Assembly (NCBI GenBank): GCA_000727475.1
Contig: KL647306.1
Location: forward strand, 1,739,332 to 1,803,331
From: Sarcocystis neurona
Taxonomy: Eukaryota > Apicomplexa > Conoidasida > Eucoccidiorida > Sarcocystidae
Direction: 5' to 3'
DNA: 64,000 nt
The translations under genes and the position numbers were made by a program. Positions within the stretch are counted from its first letter, which is position 1; each line of letters begins with the position of its first letter. This document shows positions 1-13,476 of this stretch, piece by piece. The notes under the pieces were generated by a model. It searched no databases, was not told where the DNA came from, and saw only the letters and a program-made list of their open reading frames with translations.

Positions 1-2622
1 GGGCGCAATGCGAGTCAAGCCACACGAATGCTCTGCATGATTCAGTGCCAAAGCAGGCTGCCTGGCAATCTGTTGGATTGCGACCTTGCATAGGAAATTC
101 CTCTATGGGTTGTGCGATGAACACGACGTCGCGCTCAAAGCAGCTAGTGTCGCACGAAGCGGATCCTGTTATGTCTCCAGGGTATTTATAAAAAATTGGT
201 GCCCGGGCCTTCAGAAAACACATGTTGGTTATACCGTTGTAGGTGAAATGAGAGCACTGAGACTCAGCTCGACATGTCGCGAAGCACACCTCCATCGACT
301 CTTCGTTAGAAGCCCTCATAGTCTCTGTGTTGGATCCCCAGTCGCCATCAGATGGAATACAACTCATGTCAGGAAGGGAAGAGTTTGCTCCAGCATTGTC
401 GAAAACTGATGAACGCTGCTTCGCTGACGACGCTCCCTCTTGTGACAACGAATTGTGATCCTGTATGAAAGCATGTGCTTGTATAGGCCGATTAGGTCTC
501 GAGTGCACCTTGAGGGTAAAGCAGCTTGCCCCTACCCCTAAAGAGAGTAGGACGCAACATACTTTTACGGGGAAAATGCCTACCATGATGCGAGCGGCAA
601 AATAATTGGGAGTCTCAACACGTAGTTGTACTTCCAAGTCTCGCTGTCGCAGAGTGGCGACTGTGGAGGAATTGATCTAATCCACGCCGCAGGAGAGAAG
701 CAAAATAAGCAGAAGCTCTCAACACGTAGTTGCTGGGAGCACTTTGAAGACTCTCCGCGAATGGCGCCTCTGATGGTAGTGATCTGACATATACTGGATC
801 ACAATTTTATACGCTACGTGTCGAGGCGCCTGAGCTCAACCACGAGTAGTCATCGCCCGACGCAGCGAATCGGCTCGCTTATCCCCGTCTCTATTCTTGT
901 TGCAGCGTTGACGCGTAGCTGCCTCGACGTCGGAGGACTGTCGACCAGAACGGTACTGCACACTTGTCGACGCGTCTCCTACGCTTCCATGAAAGTGGCC
1001 GTATATCTCGCATTATGCATACTCGAAGAAAGCAACGCTATTGCAGACGGGAGATACACTTTTTCATCTTTCGGAGCTGTGCGTAACACTGGATGCAAGT
1101 GGCAGTTCCGCGACACTGCTCCGTAGACACTACTGCAACTGCCTACGGACTCACTGCAGTAATGTCTGGTAGCCGTCTTTCGCCGCGGAATCATCAATGT
1201 CAAATGGTTGTGCAAGTCATTCTCAATTACGAGTTTTGTGCCCAGCTGTGCGTGTGGGTTCTGACACAGCAGTCAACGTAGGCATACATGCAGAATTTAC
1301 TAACACCTGTTAAAAGCATGAAGTAAAGGATTACTAGCCGCCAAGCATAGGGTCACGGTGTTTTCTGTGCCCCTACGTGGAGAGGTCACCGCGGGAAAAG
1401 GCACAGCTACGCGAGTTTCTGCATATAGGCGGTGGCGTTGCTGGTGCACTGGTACACCTCACAGGCGCCCACTGTCACATACATGGGGTCATTTCTGTGG
1501 TGCTTAACTGTGTCGCTCCGCCAGCACACAAGTTGGCAGCACGACGTTTCGAATGCATCTCGGGCGCACGCTCTCAGCTTCACGAAATAAACAAGAATTA
1601 TTAATAACTGCAAACTAGAGGCTGAGAAGCGTATGCGACTGTGACATGCACTCCTGTGGCATTCAAAGTCGAATGCAGTCAGTTCTGTGCAATGCGCCTT
1701 GTAGTTGAGGCGGGGGACGAATCTTCGGTCCACTTCTCACGCTGTGTTGCGTGCCCGCTTTAAATGAACAGCCATGGATATATGCTACAAGTCTGCACAA
1801 GGTATACGATCGCAGGTACCTACATCTTGTGGGGTCGGAAGGGGACGCTGCACATCCGGACAAAGAGGCTAAATGGTTTCTTACGGGTTAGAAGATGAAG
1901 TGCGATAGGAACGACAGCGCTGCACTGTAGGATACAGCAGCCAGTGACTCTATGCAAAAGTCCAAGGCTTCCGCCAGCAGGGCAAGGACAATGATTTTGG
2001 AAACTTCAGGCTCGCCACCACGTTCAATCTATCTCGTGCAGGGTGTTCCGAGCGACACGAGGAAGAGAGACAATCATTTAGGGATTGAAGCACAACAGCC
2101 GTCGATGGTAATCTAAACGTCGGAGGCTCTTTAATTGCTACGTAGAAGTTGGGGCATTCTGGGCGGCGAGATGGAGCGCAAAGCAAACAAACTCGCAGTC
2201 GCTTAATACTTGTATGTAAAAATGTTTACTTGTCCCCGACAGTGCATGTTGCCTAAGAAGAGCTTCAACATACACCGGGTGATAAAGACGTGAGTCGTCG
2301 GCTGAGAATAAATACCAGATTGAGTCGACTGTGCTGTTCTTTTTTGCCACGAGGTGACTAGGTGGGAAAAAGACTTCTTAGCAGCACTCTGTTTTCGTCC
2401 GCTTTCATTTCCCCTTTCGGACCTGGGTATCGCCAGGCAGCAGCTGCGAACGACGCGAACGGCGGGAGCACTGCTGGCTGTCATTATTACGGATGCGTGT
2501 ACGACGACCTCGCTCGTACTGATATTTATGTGCTTCATCATCCACGTCGCCATCCATGAGCCCAGGGTAGAACCTTGTGTGGCTGAGTAACTCTCCTTTC
2601 TCACCGAATAAATACTTCTGTA

Positions 2623-3267
2623 ATGCAGGCGCCCGTTAGCGTACCTACCATTGGATGTATCGATCAACGTGCCGGCCGCAGGCCCGGCTTCCAGCTGCTT
2701 TCTGAAATCCGGGCTGCACGGGGAGCAATGCCAACAAAACAAGGCAGCGCAGGAAAGCGGCAAATGTCGGGGAATCATTCGGATCTGCGATTTGGCGTAC
2801 TGTTTGTAGATTCTGCTTTCCATCCTTGCTGTTGTATCCAGTTGCGAGCTGCTCCCAGGCGGGCGTTTGACAAGAACAAACCTACTTCATCAGCACAATG
2901 TTTCTTTCGTGGCGCCGTGGCCGTCAGCCCACTTCGTGCCGCCACACACACAGCTGCTTTCACAGGGAAGAAAAATTTGTTATGGTCAGCACGACCAAAC
3001 AGAGAGGCGCCTGGACGAACCTGGGCGGAATGCTTCATAGAAGAAACCATTTTGAATTGGACGCACGGTTCAGATTCCAGCGTGGATGAGGTTTTGTGTC
3101 CAAACAAACTACTGATGGTTCTGGTAGGCAGCACTTGTTCATCGCCCACAGTAACGCAGAACGCAGCCGTAGGTTCCACTTACACTGCAACTGCGTCCTT
3201 CAACGCTATTTATCAAGTTGCACAACTATTCCCTTGCCCGTCAGGAAACAAATTCTACAAGAGTTGA
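2623..3267 (+). CDS. weak candidate ORF, 214 codons
   Basis: This frame is open for 214 codons from an ATG at 2623. It has no recognisable domain, membrane segment or signal peptide. The minus strand is also open over an overlapping stretch, 2203-2823 (206 codons, ATG start). A frame this long is expected about once by chance in a window of this size and base composition, so I treat both as possible single exons or as chance. The 3' part is moderately Thr/Ser/Ala-rich. No splice partners were found on either side. Confidence 0.2.
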   Translation: MQAPVSVPTIGCIDQRAGRRPGFQLLSEIRAARGAMPTKQGSAGKRQMSGNHSDLRFGVLFVDSAFHPCCCIQLRAAPRRAFDKNKPTSSAQCFFRGAVAVSPLRAATHTAAFTGKKNLLWSARPNREAPGRTWAECFIEETILNWTHGSDSSVDEVLCPNKLLMVLVGSTCSSPTVTQNAAVGSTYTATASFNAIYQVAQLFPCPSGNKFYKS

Positions 3268-5766
3268 ATAGGACAGAAACAACGACATTCAGCCGCAGGC
3301 TACACATAATTCGAGGAACGGTCATCCGCGGCGTCCGAATCATGGAAAGGCTTACGATATACAATAGTAAATACTTTGTATTTCACCTGCTTCTACAATA
3401 TGTGTGCTTGTTCAGCATTTGCAACAAAGTACGACGAGCAAGCTGGGAAGCAGATACCGGCCTCAGCAACGTCGAGACACGTTTAAGCTCTAATCTGGAG
3501 TGCACGGACAGAAGCACACCTCGTGGGAGCCAGGAGGGGTGGTGCTTGCTTCTTTTGCGGCCAGCCAAGAGACACTGAAATATTCCCCGAAAGTCTCCTT
3601 GTAAAAACTCGACGCTGTTGGTTCACCGCGAAAAGGTGCGGAATACCGTACATCTGCGGCGGCCGTTGCACAGCTGTAGCAGGGAGAATTTTCCCTCACT
3701 TACATAATATAATTTCTTTGGACAAGGTGGCATCCAGCTTTATTGTGGCCAAGGTTTGAAGCGGGTCCCCCACTCACGTGCGTCCTGTTGCTTGAAGAGT
3801 TCCCGACAAGGCGAAAGAGCGAGAAAGCGGGTTCCCAATTCAACGTGAGTACTCTCCGATGTTGAACGCAGCGATACTTACGGCTCTCCAGGTGACCTAC
3901 TGTGAAGGTGTGAAGCTTTGTACGGCACGTACTGAACAGATGCATTGGGCGTTGTTTTCGAACGAACACTCTGAACGCCGGACGCACTCCTGCTGCGCGT
4001 CGTATTGTTTGCCAGGTGGACGTGACCTCGTGAGGCACGCACGAAGCCTCGTTTTCGAATAGTCATCCAAGTCAGTTCTAACAGACAGGCCTGTCAGTCT
4101 GACCCCTGAGCGTCCCCTGTAGAATTTAGTAACGAACAATATCGCGTAGATCCACTGTAGTAAGTTTGGAAGAGCGGCATCTCACTCTCAGATTGTCGAC
4201 ACTCCGCATAACAACAGTACAGTAGTACTAACGACGTCAGCAAGTATACGTTACTGTCCCCCTCCCGGCAGAGCTTGCATCGATAAAGGTGATCGACAGT
4301 GCTAGTGTTTGCCATTGCAGAGTGCGAAACCGTGTGTACGCCTTCGCAGCTTAACACTATAGGCCAAACAGCTCCCACGATGGCGCTCCCAAAAGCAGCC
4401 GAACAGACAGCACCGAAGACAAAAACGCGCTCCAGTATCCTACAGCTGTGTCCGAGTGCCATTACGTGAAGTGGACAAAAGTTCACTCTATCGATGGCGG
4501 CACTGCGACGCACTCCTTTTAAGGAGCCTCGAAATCTGTGGCACGCATGACTTCACCGGAGGAAAACGGAAATCAACACTTCCAGCGTCACAAACAGCAG
4601 CCCGAGGCAGCCGCCACTACTTCTGTCCTTCCGTAATAGTCAAATCAGTGACTTTTGGGGCGCAAATTTGTGCCACGGCTTGACGTTTTCGCCCTTGAAC
4701 ACGGCTTGCCAGTTAACAGAGGGTCTGTTATGGCCTCTTGTGCGGGTGCATTTCGGCCAACAATCATGTGCTTGTCCCGAGTGAGCCACGGACTTCCTGT
4801 GTTCTCCCCATTTCTGTAGTGACAGCAAACTGCGCTTCTCCACAATACGCTGCAAGCTCTTTCATCTGACGCCTAACCGCATACAAACTCCCCACGGTGA
4901 AGCAATATCGACGACAGGTCAGCTTCCTTCCACTACCGGCATCCTATTGGTTATGCAAGCAGAACGGCTAAGGCACCATGTTTGAAACCGCTCTCTCCGT
5001 ATAGTTACTCAGGTACCACGCGGGTGCTGTGAATTTGTCTGCAGGCCACGAAATACCTTACCTGGCTACGTTGCTAGTGGATACCGTCCGACACCCAACA
5101 AGTTCCCCTCCAAAACTGTTCACAGCTTGTTCCTCGGACTATGTTCTCTGTCTAATCATCGTGTCTGCGCTACTTTTCGTTCGTGGCCCAGAAGTGTCTC
5201 TCGGGCCGGTGGCGCCCTTTGGAAATGCCGCCTGTTCGACTCAATGGACAAAGCGGGCCACAATGCACCTGAACGGACAAGTTGCGTCGGTCATAATTAG
5301 CTCCATCTGCGGCGGTCGCAGTACAATGTATACACTTTGTGCAGAAAACCCTTTTCCGGCGGCTGACGGGAGAACACCAGCTTGTCTCCCCGTCAATACA
5401 GGGACGCCGTGTCCGGCTCTCAGGTGCTAAAAATGCTGCCCGGAACTTACCACTGTCCGCAGCCAACAGGTCTTGGTCACACATGCTCTCAACAAAGCTA
5501 TAAGCGGTGCCTAAGAGAGGCCGCGAGAGTACAACAACATTCAAAACAAATCTGCACAAAACACTCCTTCGTCTCTCTTGTTTTACGAAGCACAATACTG
5601 TAGTGTGGTGCACATGAGGCTACATACCTCTGCGTCGGAGTCGTTCGTTTAAGGCCATTTTTGAAATTCATCTAGCGGCAACTAGCTGCTTTCCTCTCGA
5701 AGGGAATGCGTCTGCGTGACTGTGCTGCGCGGTCCGCTTATGAGATGGTGCAGCACTGACAGATAG

Positions 5767-5925
5767 AACGAAACATGGTCGTGAAAGTTCGGACGTGGTG
5801 GGTACATCAGCTCCAGGAAGAGTTGCGATCAGCACCGTCTACGACAGAATTGAGGCAGATGGAACAAAAGGTGGTCGTGACAGCCCGGACGTGGAGGGGA
5901 CATCAGTTCCAGAAAGCCTTGCGCT
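5767..5925. repeat. diverged 96-bp tandem repeat, two copies
   Basis: The segment starting near 5767 (GAACGAAACATGGTCGTGA) returns 96 bases later near 5863 (GAACAAAAGGTGGTCGTGA), followed in both copies by a similar 'CGGACGTGG...ACATCAG.TCCAG.AAG' block. Because 96 is a multiple of three, the copies stay in frame in a short open frame beginning at 5775. I see no other sign that this is coding. Confidence 0.7.
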
Positions 5926-7858
5926 GGAGCGAGACCCCGACTTGTGACGGCAAAGAGTGCTTTTGCAGCGCGCATCCACAGCCCGATTAGACCGCGACTG
6001 TCCGACACTGCACTGGTGAATGGTTCACGATCAAACACTGAACACGCGTCGCTTCTGAATCAGGCCATCGTAATAGTTTTACAACACAGCTACGCTGAGG
6101 CCGCACGCGTCCTCACGAGGCAGCAGCCATCGTAACATCGTACGAAGTAGCGGTACTGGGCAGCAGTCTGTGTAGGGCGTGACGGAGCGAGATAATAGGG
6201 CTCCTCGCAAGATTCGCACGTGTGCCCCCGAACAAACGCGCTAGATAATAGGTATTACGTCCAGCTTTCTCAGCCGACATGCGAGTAACAGCTGACGATG
6301 AACAAACGCTAGAGATGCTGTGCAGTCACAGTAGTCACAGCTATGCGCTACGTCAATTTCGCCTGTGACAGCAATAATATGGAGCATTTTAGAGCGCAGC
6401 TGAAGAAGCTACGCAGTCAGTTGCTTTGCAGCCTGTCTGCGTGTCTGCATGTAGTTGCGCATCAGCGGTTCGGTTAGCTTCGAAGCTACGCCAGAACGTA
6501 GCACATCCGTAGTTGTACAGCATGCGTAGAAACGTGTATTCTCCTGGTTCGTATGTGTGCAAGCGTACATCGACAGAAAACATAGAGGCAGAGATACACA
6601 GGTACTCATACGTAGACGCACATGTAGGGTGTACAGCTGGGAGTCGCTCTTCACGTATAAACCTCGCAGGGAAGGTGTGCGAGTGTCCTGCGCGGCTCCG
6701 AGTTGTTTTACCGTTCAGTTCATCTCAGAAATAGTAGTGAGTGCAACGCGTCCTTGCGTCTTCGAGACGTAGGGAGTCGGGTGGCTGTACGCTTGTCGCC
6801 GAGCTACCGCTTGCCAGGCTGCAAGCAGTTACACGCAACTGCAAACACCTTCGTCAATGTCGACGTGCATCAACACGGGCAAATGTCACTGATTTTCAGC
6901 GGAGAATGTACGGAAACGCTGCGTAACAGGGATCCAACAAGTGTTTGACTTTCTTGTTCCAAGAACGTACGATAAAAACGCTGTTCAGCACAATATTCGA
7001 AGCGCTTCCTGCACGTCGTGCATGCTGTGAACAGGTCTGCGCTCTCACGATGTGCGTCGCTACCTGCGGTATTTGCTGAATTACAGCTGCTCTTTAAAAA
7101 CATTCGCCCTCGATCCGAACTGTTGTAGTCGAATTATGTGTGCCCTCAAGTCAGCGGCGTTGGCTGTTGTTGGAAAGCACTGTTTGGTGCGTCCATGTGT
7201 ACGAGACAGGGTACAGCGTTCACAGCCAGGAGCCCTCTTTTCTCCCAGCAGTTGTTCGGACGACTGGCCATGGTGATGTCCGCACGCTCTCTGCCGTCCG
7301 TCTGTATGGCGTTGAATCCTACACGCGAGAGTAGCAAGGCTGTCACCGTCTCTATGTAAGTCCGAAGGAGAGGGACAGTGTTTTTCTACGGTCTGCTGTC
7401 TGGATTATATCACGAGGTTCCAAGGGCCCGCCTCCCCTACATACACGAATGGTACATAGTACATGGATTCCTTTTCTTTGCCATCCGATCCCTCTCCTGT
7501 GCCATTCTATAAACAATTTGGACGGGAATTCGTTCTCTCCACGTGTCACACATACGAACATAAAACTGCAGTTGCGCACGTTGGAGGCTCCTCCTTCCCC
7601 ATCTAACCCCAAGGCAAAACTTGCAAGGTTGTCAGGTGCGAGCGGCCTTTCTTCTTGGCTCTCTCCGCACTGCATGTCTTTCTTGTGCGGCACGTTTACT
7701 TTTTTGTAATGTACTTGAACAAAAAGCTTATCGCAGGGCTCCCCGCACGCCCCGCGCAGGGCAATTTACGGAGGACAAAGCAGCTCGTTTACAAGGTAGA
7801 TAATTTTGCTTAAGTGTGACCCTCCCCACATTCATGTGTGAACCAGCTGTCCAACTGA

Positions 7859-10800
7859 ATGGCGGAGAAGCAGACGTCTCCTACGGCGACTGCGGTACTG
7901 TCAACAGCAGACAATGTGTCCTCTGCTCAGTCAGAGAAAAAAGCAGCCCCAATTTTCTCCATGGGAACAGAGGCAGCGGTTGGACGTCTCAACGCAGAGG
8001 TGTCGCGAGATGAAGGGTCTTCACATTCTGCAGGCGAAACCAAGCTGTCGTACCCCACTGACTCGGACAGAAACAAAACCTCAGCTCGTTCTGCTGCAGA
8101 ACCGTGCAACCTGGCCAGCAGAACTCTTGAAAAAGAAGTTTACGAGTATATCCCGGACGCAACGTTGAGTCCTGCGCCGCAGGAGGCCCAGCCGTCGTCT
8201 TCCCTTTTGCCCGTAGTATCAAGCATAGCTTCTCGACCAGCACGTGCAAAAGGATGCGATGTGGACGAACAAAGTTTGCCACCTGGTGCCGCCTTCGAAA
8301 CCTTCAAAGGTACATCACATTGTTTGGAGTACACAAGGTTGTGATGAGCGGGTATGCCCGGCAGACTGGTATTCTGCAGTGGATAGCTGGAAATCGGTGT
8401 ATGTTTTTGCATCTATCCGTGCAGTCTAACATAAGGTTGATTCAACACAACTGAGCTTGAATGTGTCGTTTGAAGTAGTTGCTTGTTGCTGCATACAGGA
8501 GTTTCTTTTTTATCAGTACTCACAATGCACCGCTCTTGCCCGTCCCCTCTAGAGCTAACGTAAATCCAGTCCTGGAAGCAGTACGCCCCCAGCAAAGTAG
8601 AATAGCAGTGTTTCAAGGCACGATGTGAAAATTCTTGGGTGCGCTCCCTACAATTTTCGCTTTTACTGTACTTTTCTTTTTAGGTGTTCCCGTTTGAATT
8701 ATACATACTCAGCGCTTCTTATGTCTACACGTGTGTGTACACGTGTACCTGTGTGTGTCACGTGTACATACATGTATCCTTGCAGTACGCTTTCAAGGCA
8801 TGGATGCCTCTGGGTCTGCAGGGCTGCTGCCGAGGCGCTTCGAAAGATAGGGTTCTGATACTCAGCGTCAGAGCTGCTGTACAACTGCACGACGGGTGCG
8901 CTTCCATTTTGTGTCATTGATCACTGGATGTTCATTCATAATATAACATGTTCTGACAGAGTCAGCCCGTAGCTACCACTTCGGAAAACTGGGATCTTGT
9001 GTCTGGGTCAACACGAGTGTACGCTGCAATCGTATGAATGCAAACGATCGAGCAGCATAGAAGTGCGGACTACACAGATTCTTTGTATACGCTGGTATGC
9101 CACGGGCGCCGCACCTCCCGCTCTAGTCGAACAACGTTTCCGTTCTGTGCCTCAATATTGAGCACCTTATCTGGCTCACCTCGTCGGCAAGACTGTGCTC
9201 ATATGCATGCGTGTATGGACGTACGTGTGTGTGTGTATATATATATATATAGCATATGTGCAGGCCCACGTATATGCGAATATTTGTGCGCATCTGTGCG
9301 TACACACAGATACGTCCAGAGCAACGGACACGGGTCCAGTATGTAACTGGGTGCGCCGAGTCCGCCAAAGTGCGCTGACACTGCACTACGTGTTAATACG
9401 AGCTGGATGTATACCTGAAGCACTCCGGAGAATCTGTGATCAATTCCATAACTATATCTGTTCTTTGCAGGTAAAACGTACGAGATGACACGATTCAGAG
9501 ACGGTTTTCCGTACGCTACAGTTGGACGCGGAGGAGGCGAGGGAGTAGCCCGTGTTGCCACAGCAGCTGGCGACGTTTCTCGGCTGACGCCGGTAGGTAC
9601 ACTCAGAGCAGAGGATAACAAGAGCGGTCTTCAGCACAGTCAACCGGGTGACACGTCCACATGAGACGGAGTGAGCGAAGGGCAGACGAGCTATAAGAAC
9701 GTCTCTCTCTAACGCAGAGGTATAGAGCAAGTGTACTACTAGCGTTCGGCTTCCCACACGTGGTTAATTTCACTGTATAAGCGAAGAGGTGGACCTCGAC
9801 GCGGGAGCGCAGTCGTGCAGGAAAAAATTTACGGCAATGCTGTTCCAGCAGTTTTAGCGTAATGCTTGTGACCGTGTGGTCACGGTCAAAGGGAAGTGTA
9901 CGCTACCGTTCAACGCGTCATGCGGATTATGTGTTGGGAGGACTCACTGTAACCGTTCGCAGGTTATTGTGAAATATCCGTGTAAGGCGAAACAGTGGGC
10001 AGGCCCTTTTCTCCGAAAACGCTGACACTACTGTTGGTACTACGCTAGCACAGCGGAAGCACATTCTACGCCATCTCGTGGAACTTTCCGTGACTCTGTG
10101 ATCTTTCTACGAAGTTCAGTTTGCATTCTGAAGCGTATTTCAGTACGCACCAGAGCTGCGCATAGGTCGGCATAAAACGGAGGTGACTGAGGCAAGCCTG
10201 GCAAGCCTGCTTGCGTCCCTGGCTTACGTTGCATCGATCGTGATTCACTTCAAAGAGAATTTCTTTCTGCACGGTTAGGTAATGCGCACAGAGTGTTTTT
10301 CTCCGCTTCACCACAAATTACCCATCTGGAACTCTGCAGGCATACATATTTGAGCTGGGGAGCACGGGGTTTGAAACACCGCTCGGGAGGCTGCAACGCC
10401 TGCGAATGGAGGTGGAAGAGATGCTTAATTTTATCTCATCGTATGCCGGTGGAGAAGGCGTGAAAGTCGAAGGAACAGCTGAAGGAATCGCGGCAGGGGA
10501 GGTCGCGGGTCCGAAAGTATCTGCTGCAGAAGATGTGAGAACTCTGCGGCCCACACATGCAGAGGAGAAAGAAGCACTACTTTTCGGACAAGATCCTCAA
10601 TGTCTTCTTTCGGAGCTCGGACGTCTTCGTCTGCAGGTGAGCATCACTGCAGATCTGATGCTCATATATTAAACAAAACCTACGATTTCCAGTAGAAAAG
10701 TTTGGCCTCGGGCTTGACGTGCCATACAGTGTAGCACCGCGTACATGGTAGTCGTTCAAGCGGACGTATCTGCACATGCTAAGTGCCTGACGAGCATCTG

Positions 10801-13476
10801 TGAGGAGTGAAAAAAGGTGCGCGGTGCGTGTCAGTGACTCTGCAGTTTTTGCATTGTGCCCGTATGCACCAGGGCAAGTCGATACCTGAAACTCGACCGT
10901 TTTGACGGCGTCAGTGTACATCTGCTTTTAAGCTGGAGTCTACTTGTTTTTCCCCTCTCCGCAGATCTTGAGCGTCATGAACGATCCCTCTCTGCAGCAG
11001 CTCTTCGCTGGCGTGGAGCCGACAACTGGAAGGCAGAGCGGCGGCGAGCTGCTCTTGAAGCATCTTCAAGAAGTTCAGGGCGGCCTCGAGGCGTTGCAGC
11101 GTACATCCTCCGCACGGGGTGGGTGTTGATGGGGAGAGCCTGACAGCAGAACAATTTGCCAAGCGTCCGCGGTCAATGTTTGCATGACAGTCAGTTTATC
11201 GACATTTAATTGCAGGTGCAAGACACCGGTAGTCGTGTATCTGCCCGGCGTTGACGTGTCCCACTGTTATTCATAGAATACTGTTTATGTGCATATTGCG
11301 GAGATTTGGGCTCAAGCGCCCCAAATGCACGACTGAATATCATACCTGCCGGTAAAATCTTTTGCACGAGTCACCGCGGTTAACGGTGTATACTTAACAC
11401 GAATGCTACCCGTGTTCACTGACCTCCCGCTGAACTCCTGTGTTGCACGTAAGTCTACAAAAAGCCATTTTAAAGTTAACAGACAGTCTGTGCGGCTTTC
11501 TTGTGCCATCTCCAAATAGCGGCGTTCTGACGTAAAGATAAAGTTACAAATCGTCCATAATGGAAATCTTCTCGCCGCGTAACAGATTGTTCGCCTCTGT
11601 TTTGCGACGTGATCCCGTCCTAGATCCGCATTTATAGCCTGTCTCGTCATCTGCCTTGGCCTCATCTGCAGGTCAAGGGAATGGTTGTCTTCACCGAGAT
11701 TCACATCGGTCAAGTTCCTTGCGTTCTCGTGTGGAACAAGTGTGGAAGGAGGGCGCGTGTTGCTGTGATGTGGGCCCTGAATACGTTTGCGCGACTCCTG
11801 AATTAGTCTATGCCTTTGTTTAGATGTCCGTTTTATCCTCGGCAGCATGTGCCCACCACGGTTGTTCGTTCCTTTGCGTGATCTCGAAAGTGTATTTGGT
11901 CTGACACAAGGTGGCGTCGATTTCCTTAACAGCTTCGGACTCTGGTCAACTGGCGCCTTCCACAACAGAACAAGGGATACACGTCGTTTGTGCTCCAGAG
12001 CGCGGGAATGCGGACGACGCCGGCGGTGTATCTCGAGCAGGCGGTGTTACAGGATCGCTGGCCGGAGTGCCCACAACTGTTCAAACGAGCGGGTTGACGC
12101 AGTATGACATCTACTGCGTCCCTTCATTTACTCCCTTGCTTGAATGCAGCCGCGTTGCCGCACTGGAGAGCCGCCTAGCGCAGGTGGAGAGGCGCATCGG
12201 AATGAGTAAAATTTCGCTTCTTCCTTTCCCGGATTTGCAGCAAGGCATCATGCACATTAGCCAGAAACTTGCTTTGCTCGATGCAAATAAAGTCGAGCAG
12301 CTTCATAAGCGGACACAGGTAGGATGTCACCCAGGCAACTAGTGATACGTTCGGGGTGTGCCTGGAAGCACGACACTACAACTACATACGATTTATATGT
12401 CCAGAACTACTCTGCGGATGAGGTGGGTGAGCGAGCAATGCAAGCGGGTGTCGCAACTACAATTTTGATACGTGGTACTATTGAGAACTTTGAGGTGCAG
12501 CTACCTAGTAGTAGTCATTTTCTACGATGCTGAGGCCGGATTACGAGTAGGTCCTCTGGGGGTGTCATGGGTGGGGGTTTGCTGCTGAACTTACGTGGAA
12601 ACTATAGACGGATGAACTTGTACTTGTGGTTACTAACGATGAGTGGATTTTCCTGTGCGCATGCATTTCGCAGAGACTGCTTCACGAACTGCACGCCCTG
12701 CAACACCGACGACGAGAACTGGATATCTCGGGAGCCTCTGCGCAGCTGCTGGAGACGGGAAAGAACTCTCACACGCGCAGCGTTGCGGTAGAGGGCGCAG
12801 GATATGAAGGTAGCCACAGAGAAGCAGCTGCAACTCGTGCAGCTGCAGCAGACGATCAGAGAGTGGAGGAGTTATTCGACATATGTGAGCGATGGAAGGT
12901 GAAAGCAGCCGCGTTGCCTACCGTAGTGGAGCGATTAAAGGCGCTGAAGGCCCTGCATCGCGAAGCAGGAGGCATCTCCGTCAGACTACAAGGTACCCAT
13001 CTTGCAAATTGAACGCAAGCACGTATGCTTGAACTTCCACATACCTTGTTACACAAGGGGGTAACGGGATGCGTACATAGTAATTTTCGATTGTACTGGT
13101 GTGTAGCGGCATAATGCGTGAGCAGGGATTTCTGGCTTGGCTGCATGCCGCGGCGGGATATTGCGGTCCTTCAAGGAACTTCAAACGGTGCGTGCCGTCC
13201 ATCGTGTTTGCTGTTGTTTCACCTCCGTACGGCTATGTGTTCCTCTCGCTGTGGTGTCTGTTATGTGGGGTGTGCTTATAATTGTTTTTAGTGTTGGAGG
13301 AGCAGCAGGCACAATTGCAATTGATAATAAGCTCTGCGGAACAGAATCTCGAGGGACTGCAGAAGACGGTTGCTGAGACGGTAGCTTGGGCCAAGACTAC
13401 TGTTCAGACGATGCAGCTGCGACTACAGCGCCTTGAGCCGTCCAGCAAGGAGGACACCGAGGGAAAAAAAACGTAA
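7859..13476 (+). CDS. DCTN2: dynactin subunit 2 (dynamitin, p50)
   Basis: Coiled-coil subunit of the dynactin shoulder, which links dynein to cargo. Exons: 7859-8309, 9471-9592, 10340-10636, 10965-11118, 11933-12318, 12674-12992, 13292-13476. All introns are GT-AG and phases agree, giving 637 residues against about 400 in animals. Family landmarks appear in order. KEVYEYIP matches the N-terminal VYET motif. A GKTYEM..GFPYATVG block and ETPLGRLQRL follow. Then come QYDIYCVP, a heptad stretch RVAALESRLAQVERRIG, and ISQKLALLD. The C-terminal coiled coil includes ICERWKVKAAALPTVVERL and LKALHREA. The extra length is Ala/Ser/Gly-rich linker, mainly near residues 1-110 and 230-260. The ATG at 7859 is the first in frame and opens exon 1. 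Homology is from recall of family motifs, not a search. A homologous role in dynein transport or in the male gamete axoneme is inference. Confidence 0.92.
8717..8778. repeat. palindromic TG/CA microsatellite
   Basis: Run of alternating GT/AC words (ACGTGTGTGTACACGTGTAC and similar) in intron 1 of the dynactin p50 gene. It is simple-sequence DNA with local self-complementarity. Confidence 0.8.
9223..9251. repeat. (GT)n(AT)n microsatellite
   Basis: A compound dinucleotide run in intron 1 of the dynactin p50 gene, about 270 bases upstream of exon 2. Confidence 0.85.

Larger units (their letters stand above)
1..7858. other. gene-poor leading region
   Basis: I see no convincing gene in this stretch. 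Reading frames are short and none shows a recognisable family, a signal peptide or a chain of phase-consistent exons. The longest open frames overlap each other on opposite strands near 2203-3267 and are listed separately as weak candidates. A diverged 96-bp tandem repeat sits at about 5767-5925. The segment just before 7859 is the 5' flank of the dynactin p50 gene. Confidence 0.5.

Noticed and set aside
525..545. CCCCTACCCCTAAAG, reminiscent of telomere-like repeats
   Set aside because: Only two imperfect units, far from a tandem array.
11312..11965. 217-codon frame antisense to intron 4 of dynactin p50
   Set aside because: Begins with a TTG, overlaps a coding exon, has no recognisable features, and a frame of this length is expected by chance in the window.
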